Assembly (NCBI GenBank): GCA_014804645.1
Contig: JAAUZI010000094.1
Span: 1-64,000 of the forward strand
DNA: 64,000 bases
From: Lachnospiraceae bacterium
Lineage (GTDB): Bacteria; Bacillota; Clostridia; Lachnospirales; Lachnospiraceae
Reading direction: 5' to 3'
The notes below the pieces were generated by a model. The model did not search any database and had not been told where the DNA came from. It saw only the letters and a program-made list of their open reading frames with translations. Positions 26,278-35,676 of the stretch are shown piece by piece. Each line of letters starts with the position of its first letter. Position 1 is the stretch's first letter. A program made the position numbers and the translations under genes.

Positions 26278-28575
26278 ATGTGGAGTAATATGCTTGATAT
26301 ACTAAACATTAAGAACTTCATTATTGCAGGAGTGCTGGCGGGTGTCATTACTTTTTGCCTAACTGCCTGCTCGGGACAACAGGCGGAGGAAAGCGGCTCG
26401 CTTTACTATGTCCCCACCCTGAGGCAGGTAGACGCGCAGGGTGGGCTTGTACGGGGTGCTTATCTATGTGGCGAGGAATTGGTGTATGAGATAGTCCTTG
26501 CCGAGGACGGAATAAGCCCGGTGCGGCATGAATATTACGCTTTGCCGCTGCTGGGGGAGGAAAATGAGGTCAGGCCGATACCTTTTCAGTTTCCTGGGGG
26601 AGGGACAATTATTCGTGATATAACCAAAGATAATAACGGAAATTACTACATATTGGGGAGCAATGAGAAGTTTGTGGCCGAGACAGAAGATAATACGGAT
26701 TCCTCCGACTATTTTGTGGGCATATATGACAAAGACGGCAATGCGCTCCATGTGCAGGGGATCGGCGAGTGGGTGCCGAAAACCTCGGGAATTATCAGGG
26801 GGCGGACTCTGGTTTTGGACAGCCGACAGAATATCTATGCGGTATGGCATGATCTTTTGCTGGTGATGGATTCTGACGGCACATACCGTGGTGTTTTTAC
26901 GGAATCAGATATACAGTTTGCCGCCCGCATGGCGGACGGCCGGGTGGGATATTGCTGCACTGCCGGACCCGGTCAGTTCCAGATAAAAGTGATTGATCCG
27001 GTAACCATGCAAAGTGAGACGGTCGTTTCGGATTCTCCGACAGGCACCGGCGCAGTTGTGGGAGAGGATTCCCAGCTTTGGATATATGGTACAAACGGTG
27101 TCTATTGGCAACGGGAGGAGGGACAGGTTCCCGAACAGGTCATAAATTGGATAGACGCGGATGTGGATTCTGCCCATCTGGAGGATATGGCCGTGCTTTC
27201 GGACGGACGGCTCCTGCTGCTTTTGTATGATGAGAGCGCAAATTGGCAAAAGGAGCTTGGGCCAGAGGGGGGGCAGCCGCCGCAACTGGTCTACCTGGAA
27301 AAAGTCGAGGATAAAGACGTTGGCCGGGAGACCGTAACCGTGGGCGTGATGAGCATTACAGACAATATGAGAGAGGCAACAGTCCGTTATAATCAGGAGC
27401 ATCCACAGTGCAGGATACGCCTGAAGGAATACATGGGACTGAACGGATACGACACCTATGAGGAGGCGACGGCGGCCCTGGATCGGGATATGGTGGCGGG
27501 CAGGGATATGGATATCATTGCGGTGAGATATGCAGATCTGGATAAATATGCCTCCAAGGGTATCTTGGAGGACCTGACGCCTTTTTTGAATAACAGTGCC
27601 CGGCTGCGGCGGGAGGATGTGCTGGACCCGGTGGCGGACACCTATACCCGTGATGGAAAACTGGTGGCGCTGCCCACCTGGTTTCGGCTGGAAGTGATAT
27701 CCGGCAGGCAGTCCATGGTGGGGGAGAGAGATAGCTGGAGCCTCCCGGATATGATCGCTTTTTTTGACCGGTATCAGGATGACCGGGCGCTGCAGAGCAT
27801 TAGTCCGGAGGATATGCTGGAGGCCTGTCTGAAATTTTATCTGCCCAGTTTTATAGAGGAAGAGACCAATACCTGCGCGTTTGAACAGGAGGAGTTCTAC
27901 CGGATACTGGAGTTTGCCGGGCGTTTCACAGGGCAAAGCAGTTCCTATACGTGGAACATTTATCGGGAGGATGGACGCATACTCAAGCTGAACTGGTGCG
28001 TACAACCCTATTATATCTCCGAGATGCCCCAGTGGTTTGAGGGGGAGGCGGTGAGCTATGTGGGGTATCCCACACCGGACGGACAGCCGGGCGTCCTGTT
28101 GGAGACTTCCACCGGAAACGCTTACGCCATTCTGTCGGACAGCGCCCATCGGGAGCAGGCTTGGGATTACCTAGAATATCTGATATTGGAAGAGGCGGAG
28201 CGGGGAGACTATTTCTCCATACTGGAGGATAAGCTGGAGCAAAATCTGGCGGCCGCCGCACAAGAGCCCTATGAGCGGGATGAAAATGGGAAGATCGTGA
28301 CAGACCAGGAGGGTAATCCGGTCAGAAGGATCGTATATATAAATAGCTTTTGGGGATCTGATCTTGAGATCGAAATGTACGCGCCTCTGCCGGAGGAGGT
28401 GGAGCAGCTGCAGGATCTGATCTTCCGGGCCGGGCATGTGCCGGGGTATCAGGAGACTGTCATGTCCATTATCCGCAAGGAGGCTGCAGGGTATTTTGTG
28501 GGGGATAAGGATGCGCGGGAGACGGCCCGGATTATCCAGAGCAGAGTACAGGTATTTTTAAATGAGAGACAGTAA
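26278..28575 (+). CDS. Propeller/solute-binding-type lipoprotein, copy 2
   Basis: 765 residues from ATG at 26278; ATG at 26290 is an alternative with a closer GGAG. Lipobox LTAC near residue 31. The N-terminal ~330 residues are propeller-like (DKDGNALHVQGIG, LDSRQNIYAVW, MADGRVGYCC). The C-terminal half is solute-binding-protein-like: VTVGVMSITDNMREATVRYN, then DKYASKGILEDLTPFL and REQAWDYLEYLI. Same architecture as copy 1, but with 128 nt between it and the Cys-rich gene instead of an overlap. A rare feature is a C-terminal stretch with DENGKIVTDQEGNPVRRIVY, as if one more blade were inserted. Ligand unknown. Confidence 0.8.
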   Translation: MWSNMLDILNIKNFIIAGVLAGVITFCLTACSGQQAEESGSLYYVPTLRQVDAQGGLVRGAYLCGEELVYEIVLAEDGISPVRHEYYALPLLGEENEVRPIPFQFPGGGTIIRDITKDNNGNYYILGSNEKFVAETEDNTDSSDYFVGIYDKDGNALHVQGIGEWVPKTSGIIRGRTLVLDSRQNIYAVWHDLLLVMDSDGTYRGVFTESDIQFAARMADGRVGYCCTAGPGQFQIKVIDPVTMQSETVVSDSPTGTGAVVGEDSQLWIYGTNGVYWQREEGQVPEQVINWIDADVDSAHLEDMAVLSDGRLLLLLYDESANWQKELGPEGGQPPQLVYLEKVEDKDVGRETVTVGVMSITDNMREATVRYNQEHPQCRIRLKEYMGLNGYDTYEEATAALDRDMVAGRDMDIIAVRYADLDKYASKGILEDLTPFLNNSARLRREDVLDPVADTYTRDGKLVALPTWFRLEVISGRQSMVGERDSWSLPDMIAFFDRYQDDRALQSISPEDMLEACLKFYLPSFIEEETNTCAFEQEEFYRILEFAGRFTGQSSSYTWNIYREDGRILKLNWCVQPYYISEMPQWFEGEAVSYVGYPTPDGQPGVLLETSTGNAYAILSDSAHREQAWDYLEYLILEEAERGDYFSILEDKLEQNLAAAAQEPYERDENGKIVTDQEGNPVRRIVYINSFWGSDLEIEMYAPLPEEVEQLQDLIFRAGHVPGYQETVMSIIRKEAAGYFVGDKDARETARIIQSRVQVFLNERQ

Positions 28576-28595
28576 GGGTGAAAAAAATATTGCCA

Positions 28596-28627
28596 GGCGG
28601 CAGAGCATGGAGGCTTTGCCGCCTTTA
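28596..28627 (+). terminator. Probable terminator after lipoprotein copy 2
   Basis: GGCGGCA (28596-28602) pairs with TGCCGCC (28617-28623), followed by TTTAT. The U-tract is short. Confidence 0.55.
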
Positions 28628-28668
28628 TCCATGTCCGAAATCTTTATAAATCTTTTAGAGATGGACTA

Positions 28669-28697
28669 TTGATTTATGTTTTGGGAATCTCTATAAT
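28669..28697 (+). promoter_or_regulatory. Promoter of ftsH
   Basis: TTGATT (28669-28674), 17-nt spacer, TATAAT (28692-28697), about 75 nt ahead of the ftsH start. Confidence 0.82.
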
Positions 28698-28772
28698 ATA
28701 AAACATATAGATTGAGATAATATGGACAGTTAAGCTTACCATGTGCAGGGAAAGGAATATAAGGACAATTAT

Positions 28773-30956
28773 ATGGACAACTACAACAATGGCGGCAATA
28801 CAGGGCCGGGAGGAAACGGCGGCAACAATCAGAAACCTCCGCGCCCCAGTTTAATGATGATTTTGGTGTTTGTATTGATGAGTCTGCTCTTTATCAGTAT
28901 GCTGTGGACCATTTTTTTCGGAAAAAGCGGCAATGTGGAGGAGGTGCCATACTCCACATTTGTGGAGAGAATGAACGCAGATCAGATTGAATCCGTGAAA
29001 ATAAGTGGGGAAACTGTCTGCTTTACGCTGAAGGACGGTGTGGCGGACAATTCGACTCCCAGACTTTTTGACCTGTACAGCATGCAGCCCGTGAAGGTGG
29101 AGTACCAGACGCTGCAGATCGAGAACACGGAGACCGTGACCCAGAGGGCGTTAGAGCACGGGGTGGAGGTCTACGGCGTGTCCACCAGCGTGGGCGAGTG
29201 GATCATGCAGATTCTGGTGACGCTGGTGCTGCCTTTGATACTGATGTGGATACTGCTGGGCTTTCTGTTCAGAAGAATGGGAGGCAGCGGCGGCCCCATG
29301 GGCGTGGGCAAGAGCAATGCCAAGGTGTATGTGCAGAAGGAGACAGGCGTGACTTTTGCGGACGTGGCGGGTGAGGACGAGGCCAAGGAGTCTTTGGTAG
29401 AGGTGGTGGATTTTCTCCACAATCCTGGCAGATATGCCAAGATCGGCGCCAGACTGCCCAAGGGCGCTCTGCTGGTAGGCCCTCCCGGAACGGGTAAGAC
29501 TCTGCTGGCGAAAGCTGTGGCGGGGGAGGCTCATGTGCCGTTTTTCTCTCTGACCGGTTCCGATTTTATTGAGTTGTATGTGGGTGTGGGCGCCAGCCGT
29601 GTGCGTGACCTGTTTAAGGAGGCTACCAAGAATGCACCCTGTATCATTTTTATTGATGAGATCGACGCCATCGGACGCAGCCGTGACTCCAAGTATGGCG
29701 GCGGCAATGAGGAGCGGGAGCAGACCTTGAACCAGCTGCTGTCGGAGATGGATGGTTTCGACAGCTCCAAGGGTATATTGATTCTAGCGGCCACCAACCG
29801 CCCGGAGATTTTGGACAAGGCTCTGTTGCGTCCCGGGCGCTTTGATCGCCGGATCATCGTGGATAAACCGGACTTAAAGGGCCGGGTGGATATTCTGAAA
29901 GTACATGCCAAGGATGTGAAGATGGACGAGACCGTGGATCTGGATGCCATTGCCCTGGCCACCAGCGGCGCCGTGGGTTCCGATCTGGCCAATATGATTA
30001 ACGAAGCGGCTATCAATGCGGTCAAGGAAAACCGGGAGTATGTGTGCCAGAAGGATCTGTTCAACGCAGTGGAACAGGTGCTGGTGGGCAAGGAGAAAAA
30101 GGATCGTATCATGAGTAAGGAGGAGAGGCGTATCGTGTCCTACCACGAGGTTGGACATGCGCTGATCAGCGCTCTGCAGAAGAACTCCGAGCCGGTGCAG
30201 AAGATTACGATTGTGCCTCGCACCATGGGGGCGCTGGGCTATGTAATGCATGTGCCCGAGGAGGAAAAATATCTGAACACGGAGGCAGAGCTGCGGGACA
30301 TGCTGGTAAGTCTGGTAGGCGGCCGGGCCGCGGAGGAGATCGTGTTCGACACTGTGACCACTGGCGCTGCCAACGACATTGAGAAAGCTACCAATATCGC
30401 CAAGGCCATGGTGACAGAGTACGGTATGAGCAAGAAGTTCGGCCTGATCGGTCTGGCCTCCATGCAGAACAAGTACTTGGACAGCGCCGCAACGCTGAAC
30501 TGCAGCGACGCTACGGAGGCGGAGATCGACGCGGAGGTAGTGGCGATTCTGAAAGAGAGCTATGAGAAGGCCAAGGAGATGCTGCGTGAAAACCGTGAAG
30601 TGATGGATAAGCTGGCCGGATATCTGATCGAAAAGGAGACTATCACCGGCAAGGAGTTTATGGAGATTTTCCGCCGGGAGAAAGGGCTGCCGGAGCCTGA
30701 GGAGAAGAAGGAGGAGTCCAAGGAGCAGGACAAAAAAACCGAGCATGGTTCTGTGGACGTGACCGTCACGGACGAGACCACTCACAGCTCGGATGAACAG
30801 GCCCCGGAGGACGGGCAGAATATTCGATTGCCTGAAATCACTCTGCCGAAGCCTCCCACGATTCCGGGAGCGGAGACGCAGACGGGACAGTCCACAGAGC
30901 AGGAGGAGCAGCCCCCCACAGGCCCAACGGGACGTTTTTCCGGCGGCAGCCTGTAG
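28773..30956 (+). CDS. ftsH: ATP-dependent zinc metalloprotease FtsH
   Basis: About 727 residues from ATG at 28773 (AAGGA seven bases before; GTG 28743 in frame is less likely). Two membrane helices (~29-50 and ~135-160) flank an outer domain. AAA+ ATPase: Walker A GPPGTGKT at 236-243, Walker B IIFIDEIDAIG at ~290, SRH with RPGRFDR. Peptidase: zinc motif HEVGH (458-462). It degrades membrane and regulatory proteins. The N-terminus is Asn/Gly-rich and the last ~85 residues form an acidic, Pro-rich tail, longer than in Bacillus. hflK/hflC-type genes, its usual partners in Gram-negatives, lie 26 kb away. Confidence 0.97.
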   Translation: MDNYNNGGNTGPGGNGGNNQKPPRPSLMMILVFVLMSLLFISMLWTIFFGKSGNVEEVPYSTFVERMNADQIESVKISGETVCFTLKDGVADNSTPRLFDLYSMQPVKVEYQTLQIENTETVTQRALEHGVEVYGVSTSVGEWIMQILVTLVLPLILMWILLGFLFRRMGGSGGPMGVGKSNAKVYVQKETGVTFADVAGEDEAKESLVEVVDFLHNPGRYAKIGARLPKGALLVGPPGTGKTLLAKAVAGEAHVPFFSLTGSDFIELYVGVGASRVRDLFKEATKNAPCIIFIDEIDAIGRSRDSKYGGGNEEREQTLNQLLSEMDGFDSSKGILILAATNRPEILDKALLRPGRFDRRIIVDKPDLKGRVDILKVHAKDVKMDETVDLDAIALATSGAVGSDLANMINEAAINAVKENREYVCQKDLFNAVEQVLVGKEKKDRIMSKEERRIVSYHEVGHALISALQKNSEPVQKITIVPRTMGALGYVMHVPEEEKYLNTEAELRDMLVSLVGGRAAEEIVFDTVTTGAANDIEKATNIAKAMVTEYGMSKKFGLIGLASMQNKYLDSAATLNCSDATEAEIDAEVVAILKESYEKAKEMLRENREVMDKLAGYLIEKETITGKEFMEIFRREKGLPEPEEKKEESKEQDKKTEHGSVDVTVTDETTHSSDEQAPEDGQNIRLPEITLPKPPTIPGAETQTGQSTEQEEQPPTGPTGRFSGGSL

Positions 30957-30984
30957 AGAAAGCAGATGACGAGGCCGGGTTTCC

Positions 30985-32844
30985 ATGACTTTTGATTTTG
31001 AGGAAGAACTGAAAAAGCTCCCGGGTAAGCCGGGAGTATATATTATGAGGGATGCCGCGGATGGCATTCTGTATGTGGGAAAGGCAGTGAATCTGCACAA
31101 CCGCGTGCGCTCTTATTTCCGGGAGAATATCGGCAGAGGTCCCATGATCGACAAGATGGTGACTCTGATTGCCCGCTTTGAGTACATTGTCACGGACTCA
31201 GAGCTGGAGGCCCTGGTACTGGAAAACAATCTGATCAAGGAGCATTCGCCCAAGTACAATACGCTGCTGAAGGACGACAAGACCTATCCCTATATCAAAG
31301 TGACGATGGGGGAGGACTACCCCCGCATTCTGTTTTCCAGACAGATGAAAAAGGATAAGTCCCGATATTATGGACCCTATACCAGCGCAGCGGCGGTGAA
31401 GGATACCATTGAGTTGCTGAACAAGCTGTTCTGCCTGCGGACCTGCAATCGCAGTTTGCCCAGAGATATCGGCAATGAACGCCCCTGTCTGAACTATCAT
31501 ATCAAGCAGTGCATGGCGCCCTGTCAGGGTTATATCGACAGGGAGCAGTACAGGCAGCAGCTGGGACAGGCGCTGGAATTTCTGAACGGCAACTATAACA
31601 AGATTCTGAAGGATCTGGAAGAGAAAATGAAGCGCGCCGCTCAAGAGCTGGAGTTTGAGGAGGCGGCGCGCTATAGAGATCTGCATGCCAGCGTGAAATC
31701 CGTGTCCCAGAAACAGAAGATCACGGACAGCGCTCTGGACGACAAGGATATCATCGCTCTGTACCGGGACGAGACAGATGCGGTGGTGCAGGTTTTCTTT
31801 GTGCGGGACGGCAAGCTGATAGGCCGGGAGCACTATTACATGACGCATGTGTCAGGAATAGAGAAAGAGGAGATTTTAGAGGGGTTTGTAAAGCAGTTTT
31901 ATGCGGGAACTCCCTTTATTCCCAGAGAGCTGATGCTGCAGTATGAGATTGCGGACAGCGAGCTGGTGGAAAAGTGGTTGTCGGAGCGCAAAGGGTCGCG
32001 TGTGTATATCCGCGTACCCAAGATCGGCAGCAAAGAGAAACTGGTGGAGTTGGCGGCCCAGAATGCCCGGCTGGTGCTGAGTCAGGACAAGGAGAAGCTC
32101 AAGCGCGAGGAAGGACGCACCATAGGCGCGGTGAAAGAGATTGCCGACTGGCTGGGCCTATCCTGTGTGGACCGCATGGAGGCATTCGACATTTCCAATA
32201 TCAGCGGTTTTGAGAACGTGGGTTCCATGGTGGTGTATGAGAAGGGTAAACCCAAGCGCAGCGACTATCGGAAGTTCCGTATCAAGACCGTGGCGGGACC
32301 GGACGACTATGCCTGCATGAAGGAGGTGCTGACCCGTCGTCTGGTGCATGGCCTGGAGGAGAGCAGGGAGCTGGAGGAGCGGGACATGGACCGGGAGTAC
32401 GGCAGCTTTACCAAATTCCCGGACCTGTTGCTGATGGACGGCGGCAGGGGACAGGTGAATATTGCTCTGTCTGTGCTTGAGGAGCTGGGTATTCACATTC
32501 CGGTCTGCGGCATGGTAAAGGACGACAATCACCGCACCAGGGGGCTGTACTACAACAATGTGGAGATTCCCATTGACACCCGCAGCGAGGGTTTCAAGTT
32601 GATTACCAGAATACAGGACGAGGCTCACCGCTTTGCCATTGAATACCACCGCTCCCTGCGCAGCAAGGCTCAGGTCAAGTCCCAGCTGGACGACATTCCG
32701 GGTGTGGGTCCTGCCCGGCGCAAGGCGCTGATGCGGCATTTCAAATCCCTGGAGGAAATCAAAGCCGCACAGGTGGAGGAATTGATGCAGGTGCCGGAGA
32801 TTCCGCAGAATGTGGCGGAGGAGATTTATCAGTTCTTTCGATAA
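30985..32844 (+). CDS. uvrC: Excinuclease ABC subunit C
   Basis: 619 residues, ATG at 30985. GIY-YIG nuclease domain at ~14-95 ([18 protein letters not shown]), Cys cluster region [15 protein letters not shown] at ~170, UVR helix ([11 protein letters not shown]) at ~205-240, RNase-H-like nuclease domain at ~370-540 ([21 protein letters not shown]) and helix-hairpin-helix at the end ([17 protein letters not shown]). It makes the two incisions in nucleotide excision repair with UvrA and UvrB. It follows ftsH by 28 nt and may share its transcript. Confidence 0.97.
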   Translation: MTFDFEEELKKLPGKPGVYIMRDAADGILYVGKAVNLHNRVRSYFRENIGRGPMIDKMVTLIARFEYIVTDSELEALVLENNLIKEHSPKYNTLLKDDKTYPYIKVTMGEDYPRILFSRQMKKDKSRYYGPYTSAAAVKDTIELLNKLFCLRTCNRSLPRDIGNERPCLNYHIKQCMAPCQGYIDREQYRQQLGQALEFLNGNYNKILKDLEEKMKRAAQELEFEEAARYRDLHASVKSVSQKQKITDSALDDKDIIALYRDETDAVVQVFFVRDGKLIGREHYYMTHVSGIEKEEILEGFVKQFYAGTPFIPRELMLQYEIADSELVEKWLSERKGSRVYIRVPKIGSKEKLVELAAQNARLVLSQDKEKLKREEGRTIGAVKEIADWLGLSCVDRMEAFDISNISGFENVGSMVVYEKGKPKRSDYRKFRIKTVAGPDDYACMKEVLTRRLVHGLEESRELEERDMDREYGSFTKFPDLLLMDGGRGQVNIALSVLEELGIHIPVCGMVKDDNHRTRGLYYNNVEIPIDTRSEGFKLITRIQDEAHRFAIEYHRSLRSKAQVKSQLDDIPGVGPARRKALMRHFKSLEEIKAAQVEELMQVPEIPQNVAEEIYQFFR

Positions 32845-32863
32845 CGATTTTGCAATCTAAGAC

Positions 32864-32909
32864 AAAAAGGCATTCCCCAAGGCATTTTCGCCTAAAGGAA
32901 GCCTTTTTT
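32864..32909 (+). terminator. Terminator after uvrC
   Basis: AAAAAGGC with TTCC pairs with GGAA and GCCTTTTTT across an inner loop; the 3' arm ends in six T. The 3' part is partly duplicated at 32961-32997. Confidence 0.75.
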
Positions 32910-33121
32910 GTGTTTGATACCACATAATAACATGACATTTCTGAAAAAATGGTTTATACATTTTCACCTAAAGAAAGCCTCTTTTTGTGCATGATACTGT
33001 CTAAAATTCCATAGATATCCCAATTCTTTGCGCAAAATATATATGAAATAGAAAACATAAACGTTTTCGACTGAACAATTTGCATATATAACTTGACATT
33101 TTTGAGGAAAAGGTTTATATA
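32885..33121 (+). repeat. Decayed duplication of terminator tail and promoter segment
   Basis: The block at 32885-32920 (TTTTCGCCTAAAGGAAGCC start) recurs at 32961-32997 with few changes. The block at 32929-32961, containing ATGACA-17-TATACA, recurs at 33090-33122 as TTGACA-17-TATATA. The order is X1-Y1-X2-Y2 with extra sequence between X2 and Y2. This ~316-base region has no gene. Confidence 0.7.
33093..33121 (+). promoter_or_regulatory. Promoter of the sugar importer operon
   Basis: TTGACA (33093-33098), 17-nt spacer, TATATA (33116-33121). About 30 nt upstream of the -35 is the dyad GAAAAC-N6-GTTTTC (33051-33068), which overlaps a partial match to the CcpA cre pattern and could be an operator. 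Confidence 0.8.
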
Positions 33122-33160
33122 TAAATATATAAGTATCCGAAGAAGAAAGGATGAGACAAG

Positions 33161-34612
33161 ATGAATAAGGCAAAGACAAAACAGGAAGTTATTTCAGATA
33201 AACTGTATTATCCCTTTCGGATTGCGATCCTGATTTCAGTAATCTTTCTTTTTATTCCGGCCCTGAATCCGGTGCGCATCAGTGGCATGATCAACAAAAA
33301 TCTGTCCTTATTTACGTCTGGTATCTCTTACTCATCCCTGACAGCAGAGTTTGGGCGCGCAATTAAAAAGGAATGGGTGATGGAGTCCTCCCTGAGGATT
33401 CTCTATGGTTCTGCCCTTGCAGTATGCCTTGGCATTGCGGCGAATGTGGCCAGCGGATGTATGTCGCTGGGCAATCACAAGCTGAAGAAACTGGGCAATC
33501 TAATCTCTATTATCGGATGTGTTGTGGAACTGGTCGGTATGGTGGGAATCTATGTGGCCTACAATCAGTTGTCCCAGACCAGCAACCCTGACCGTGTGGA
33601 GCCTATGTTCGCCTCAGGTTTCTGGCCTGCGCTCATTGTTTTTGCCGTCGTGCTGGTGATTGCTCTGGCGCAGATTCTGCTGCTGGCCAAGAGTAAAACG
33701 GAACAAAAGTTTGAGATGGAGTCCAAATATAAGCTGTTCTTGATGTTCTTACCCTTTATTGCTTTGATTGCAGTGTTTGCGTATCTGCCGCTGTTGGGCT
33801 GGCGTTATGCGTTCTTTGACTATAAGGCTGGAGATACTCTGTCCATGGATAAGTTCGTCGGGTTCAAATGGTTCGGAGAACTGGTTAAGAACAAGGCCAC
33901 GGTCAAGGACATTGCCAATACGATGAAGAATACTCTGGCTATGAGCGGCATTGGCATACTGACCAGTTGGATGCCCATGGTATTTGCGATATTCCTCTGT
34001 GAGATGAAGAATTTGAAGTTCAGGAGATTCGTGCAGACCTTTACCACAGTGCCCAATTTTATCAGCTGGGTTCTGGTATATGCTATTGCGTTCTGTATCT
34101 TCTCGACCGATGGTTTCCTGAGCAGCATGTTCGTCAACATGGGTATCTGGAACGAGGGGAAAAATCTGCTGATGAGCGGCGACCACATGTGGATCAAGAT
34201 GTGGGCATGGGGTACATGGAAAGGTATCGGATGGAGCGCTATCATATACATAGCAGCCATATCCGGCATCGACCAGCAGTTATATGAGGCGGCCACTGTC
34301 GATGGCGCAGGAAGATTCCAGCGGATGTGGCATATCACAGTCCCCGGTCTGATTCCCACTTTCTTTGTATTGCTGCTGATGTCGGTTGCCAACATACTGA
34401 GCAATGGTATGGAGCAGTATCTGGTATTTGAAAATGCTACCAATACTTCTTCTATCATGGTGCTGGATTTATATGTATATAAGCTTGGTATTGGAAAAGG
34501 TTCCATTCCGCTTACCACGGTGGTGGGAATGCTGAAATCGGTGATCAGCGTAGTTCTGTTGTTCGGCGCTAACGGTATATCCAAGCTGCTCCGCGGCGAG
34601 AGCATCATATAG
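33161..34612 (+). CDS. Sugar ABC transporter permease, LplB type, with N-terminal extension
   Basis: 483 residues; ATG at 33161 after GAAAGGATG. The C-terminal ~295 residues are a standard LplB/MalF-type permease with the EAA loop EAATVDGAGRFQRMWHITVP, which contacts the ATPase. The first ~185 residues are extra: they contain about four membrane helices (ILISVIFLFIPAL, AVCLGIAANVASG, VVELVGMVGIYVAYN, ALIVFAVVLVIALAQILLLA), unlike the usual ~300-residue family member. It is the first gene of an importer operon that has no ATPase gene; such systems usually share a housekeeping MsmX-type ATPase. Confidence 0.92.
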   Translation: MNKAKTKQEVISDKLYYPFRIAILISVIFLFIPALNPVRISGMINKNLSLFTSGISYSSLTAEFGRAIKKEWVMESSLRILYGSALAVCLGIAANVASGCMSLGNHKLKKLGNLISIIGCVVELVGMVGIYVAYNQLSQTSNPDRVEPMFASGFWPALIVFAVVLVIALAQILLLAKSKTEQKFEMESKYKLFLMFLPFIALIAVFAYLPLLGWRYAFFDYKAGDTLSMDKFVGFKWFGELVKNKATVKDIANTMKNTLAMSGIGILTSWMPMVFAIFLCEMKNLKFRRFVQTFTTVPNFISWVLVYAIAFCIFSTDGFLSSMFVNMGIWNEGKNLLMSGDHMWIKMWAWGTWKGIGWSAIIYIAAISGIDQQLYEAATVDGAGRFQRMWHITVPGLIPTFFVLLLMSVANILSNGMEQYLVFENATNTSSIMVLDLYVYKLGIGKGSIPLTTVVGMLKSVISVVLLFGANGISKLLRGESII

Positions 34613-34625
34613 GGGGTGGGAGAGA

Positions 34626-35591
34626 ATGGCAAAGACAGCACAGGAAAAAGCGGATTTGAAGGCTGAAAAGAAATATGAGAAACTCCATAAGCACAAATAT
34701 AAGATAAAGCCGGGAGACGTCATCTTTAATGTGCTGAACTATCTGGTATTCGGATTGTTCACATTGGCGTGTATTTTCCCTTTTTATTACCTGTTTATCA
34801 ATACGATCAGTGACAACGATCTGGTGTTAAAGGGACAGATCAATTTCATTCCCCGGGGACTTCACCTGGGAAACTATGTGTCCCTGCTGAATGTGGGCGA
34901 CCTGTCTTCCGCCTTTATGATTTCCGTGTCCAGAACCATTCTGGGTACGGCGCTTATGGTGGCGGCCTCCGGCCTGGTGGGATATCTGGTCACAAAGGAA
35001 GAGATGTGGGGGAGAAGGTTCTGGTATCGTTTCCTGGTGATTACCATGTACTTCAACGCCGGCCTTATCCCTGTGTTTCTGAATATCCAGATGCTGGGAC
35101 TGACCAATAACTTCTGGGTATATATCATTCCCGGAATCGTGGCACCGTACAACATTATTTTAGTCAAGACCTACATAGAATCGATCCCGGCGGAGCTGGA
35201 GGAGAGCGCGTCCATGGACGGAGCCTCATATATGACGGTATTTAGGAAGATTATCTGGCCGCTTAGTAAGCCCATACTGGCAACTATCGCAATCTTCGGC
35301 GCTGTGGGAAACTGGAACTCCCTCACGGACTCCTTGATTTACATGCAGTCGGCGCCGAGCCTGTACACATTGCAGCACAGGTTATATATCTACCTGAATC
35401 AGGCGTCGAACCTGAGCGCCCTGATGCAGTCAGGTGGCGGGGTCAGCGAGGCGGCTATCCAGTCTGCCCTGAGCGGCAAGGTGATTAAATACACCATATC
35501 CATGGTGACAGTTATACCGATCCTGCTGGTATATCCCTTCATGCAGCGGTATTTTGAGAAGGGTATTATGCTGGGAGCCGTAAAGGGCTAA
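34626..35591 (+). CDS. Carbohydrate ABC transporter permease, YtcP/AraQ type
   Basis: 321 residues; ATG at 34626 after GGGTGGGAG, 13 nt after the partner permease. Six membrane helices; the EAA loop reads EESASMDGASYMTVFRKIIW and is followed by PLSKPILATIAIF. Forms the heterodimeric channel with the LplB-like subunit. The charged N-terminal ~45 residues (KADLKAEKKYEKLHKHKYK) are longer than usual. The substrate is probably an oligosaccharide, as in other LplB/YtcP/LipO systems. Confidence 0.94.
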   Translation: MAKTAQEKADLKAEKKYEKLHKHKYKIKPGDVIFNVLNYLVFGLFTLACIFPFYYLFINTISDNDLVLKGQINFIPRGLHLGNYVSLLNVGDLSSAFMISVSRTILGTALMVAASGLVGYLVTKEEMWGRRFWYRFLVITMYFNAGLIPVFLNIQMLGLTNNFWVYIIPGIVAPYNIILVKTYIESIPAELEESASMDGASYMTVFRKIIWPLSKPILATIAIFGAVGNWNSLTDSLIYMQSAPSLYTLQHRLYIYLNQASNLSALMQSGGGVSEAAIQSALSGKVIKYTISMVTVIPILLVYPFMQRYFEKGIMLGAVKG

Positions 35592-35627
35592 AATACCTGG
35601 CTACAGCATATGAGAGTGGCAAAATCT

Positions 35628-35643
35628 GCCGCAATCATGCGGC
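35628..35643 (+). other. Intercistronic hairpin before the binding-protein gene
   Basis: GCCGCA, loop ATCA, TGCGGC. Such hairpins between permease and binding-protein genes often protect the downstream message and raise its level; that role is inferred. Confidence 0.5.
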
Positions 35644-35676
35644 GGTTTATGCAATAAATAAGGAGGATAAAATATT

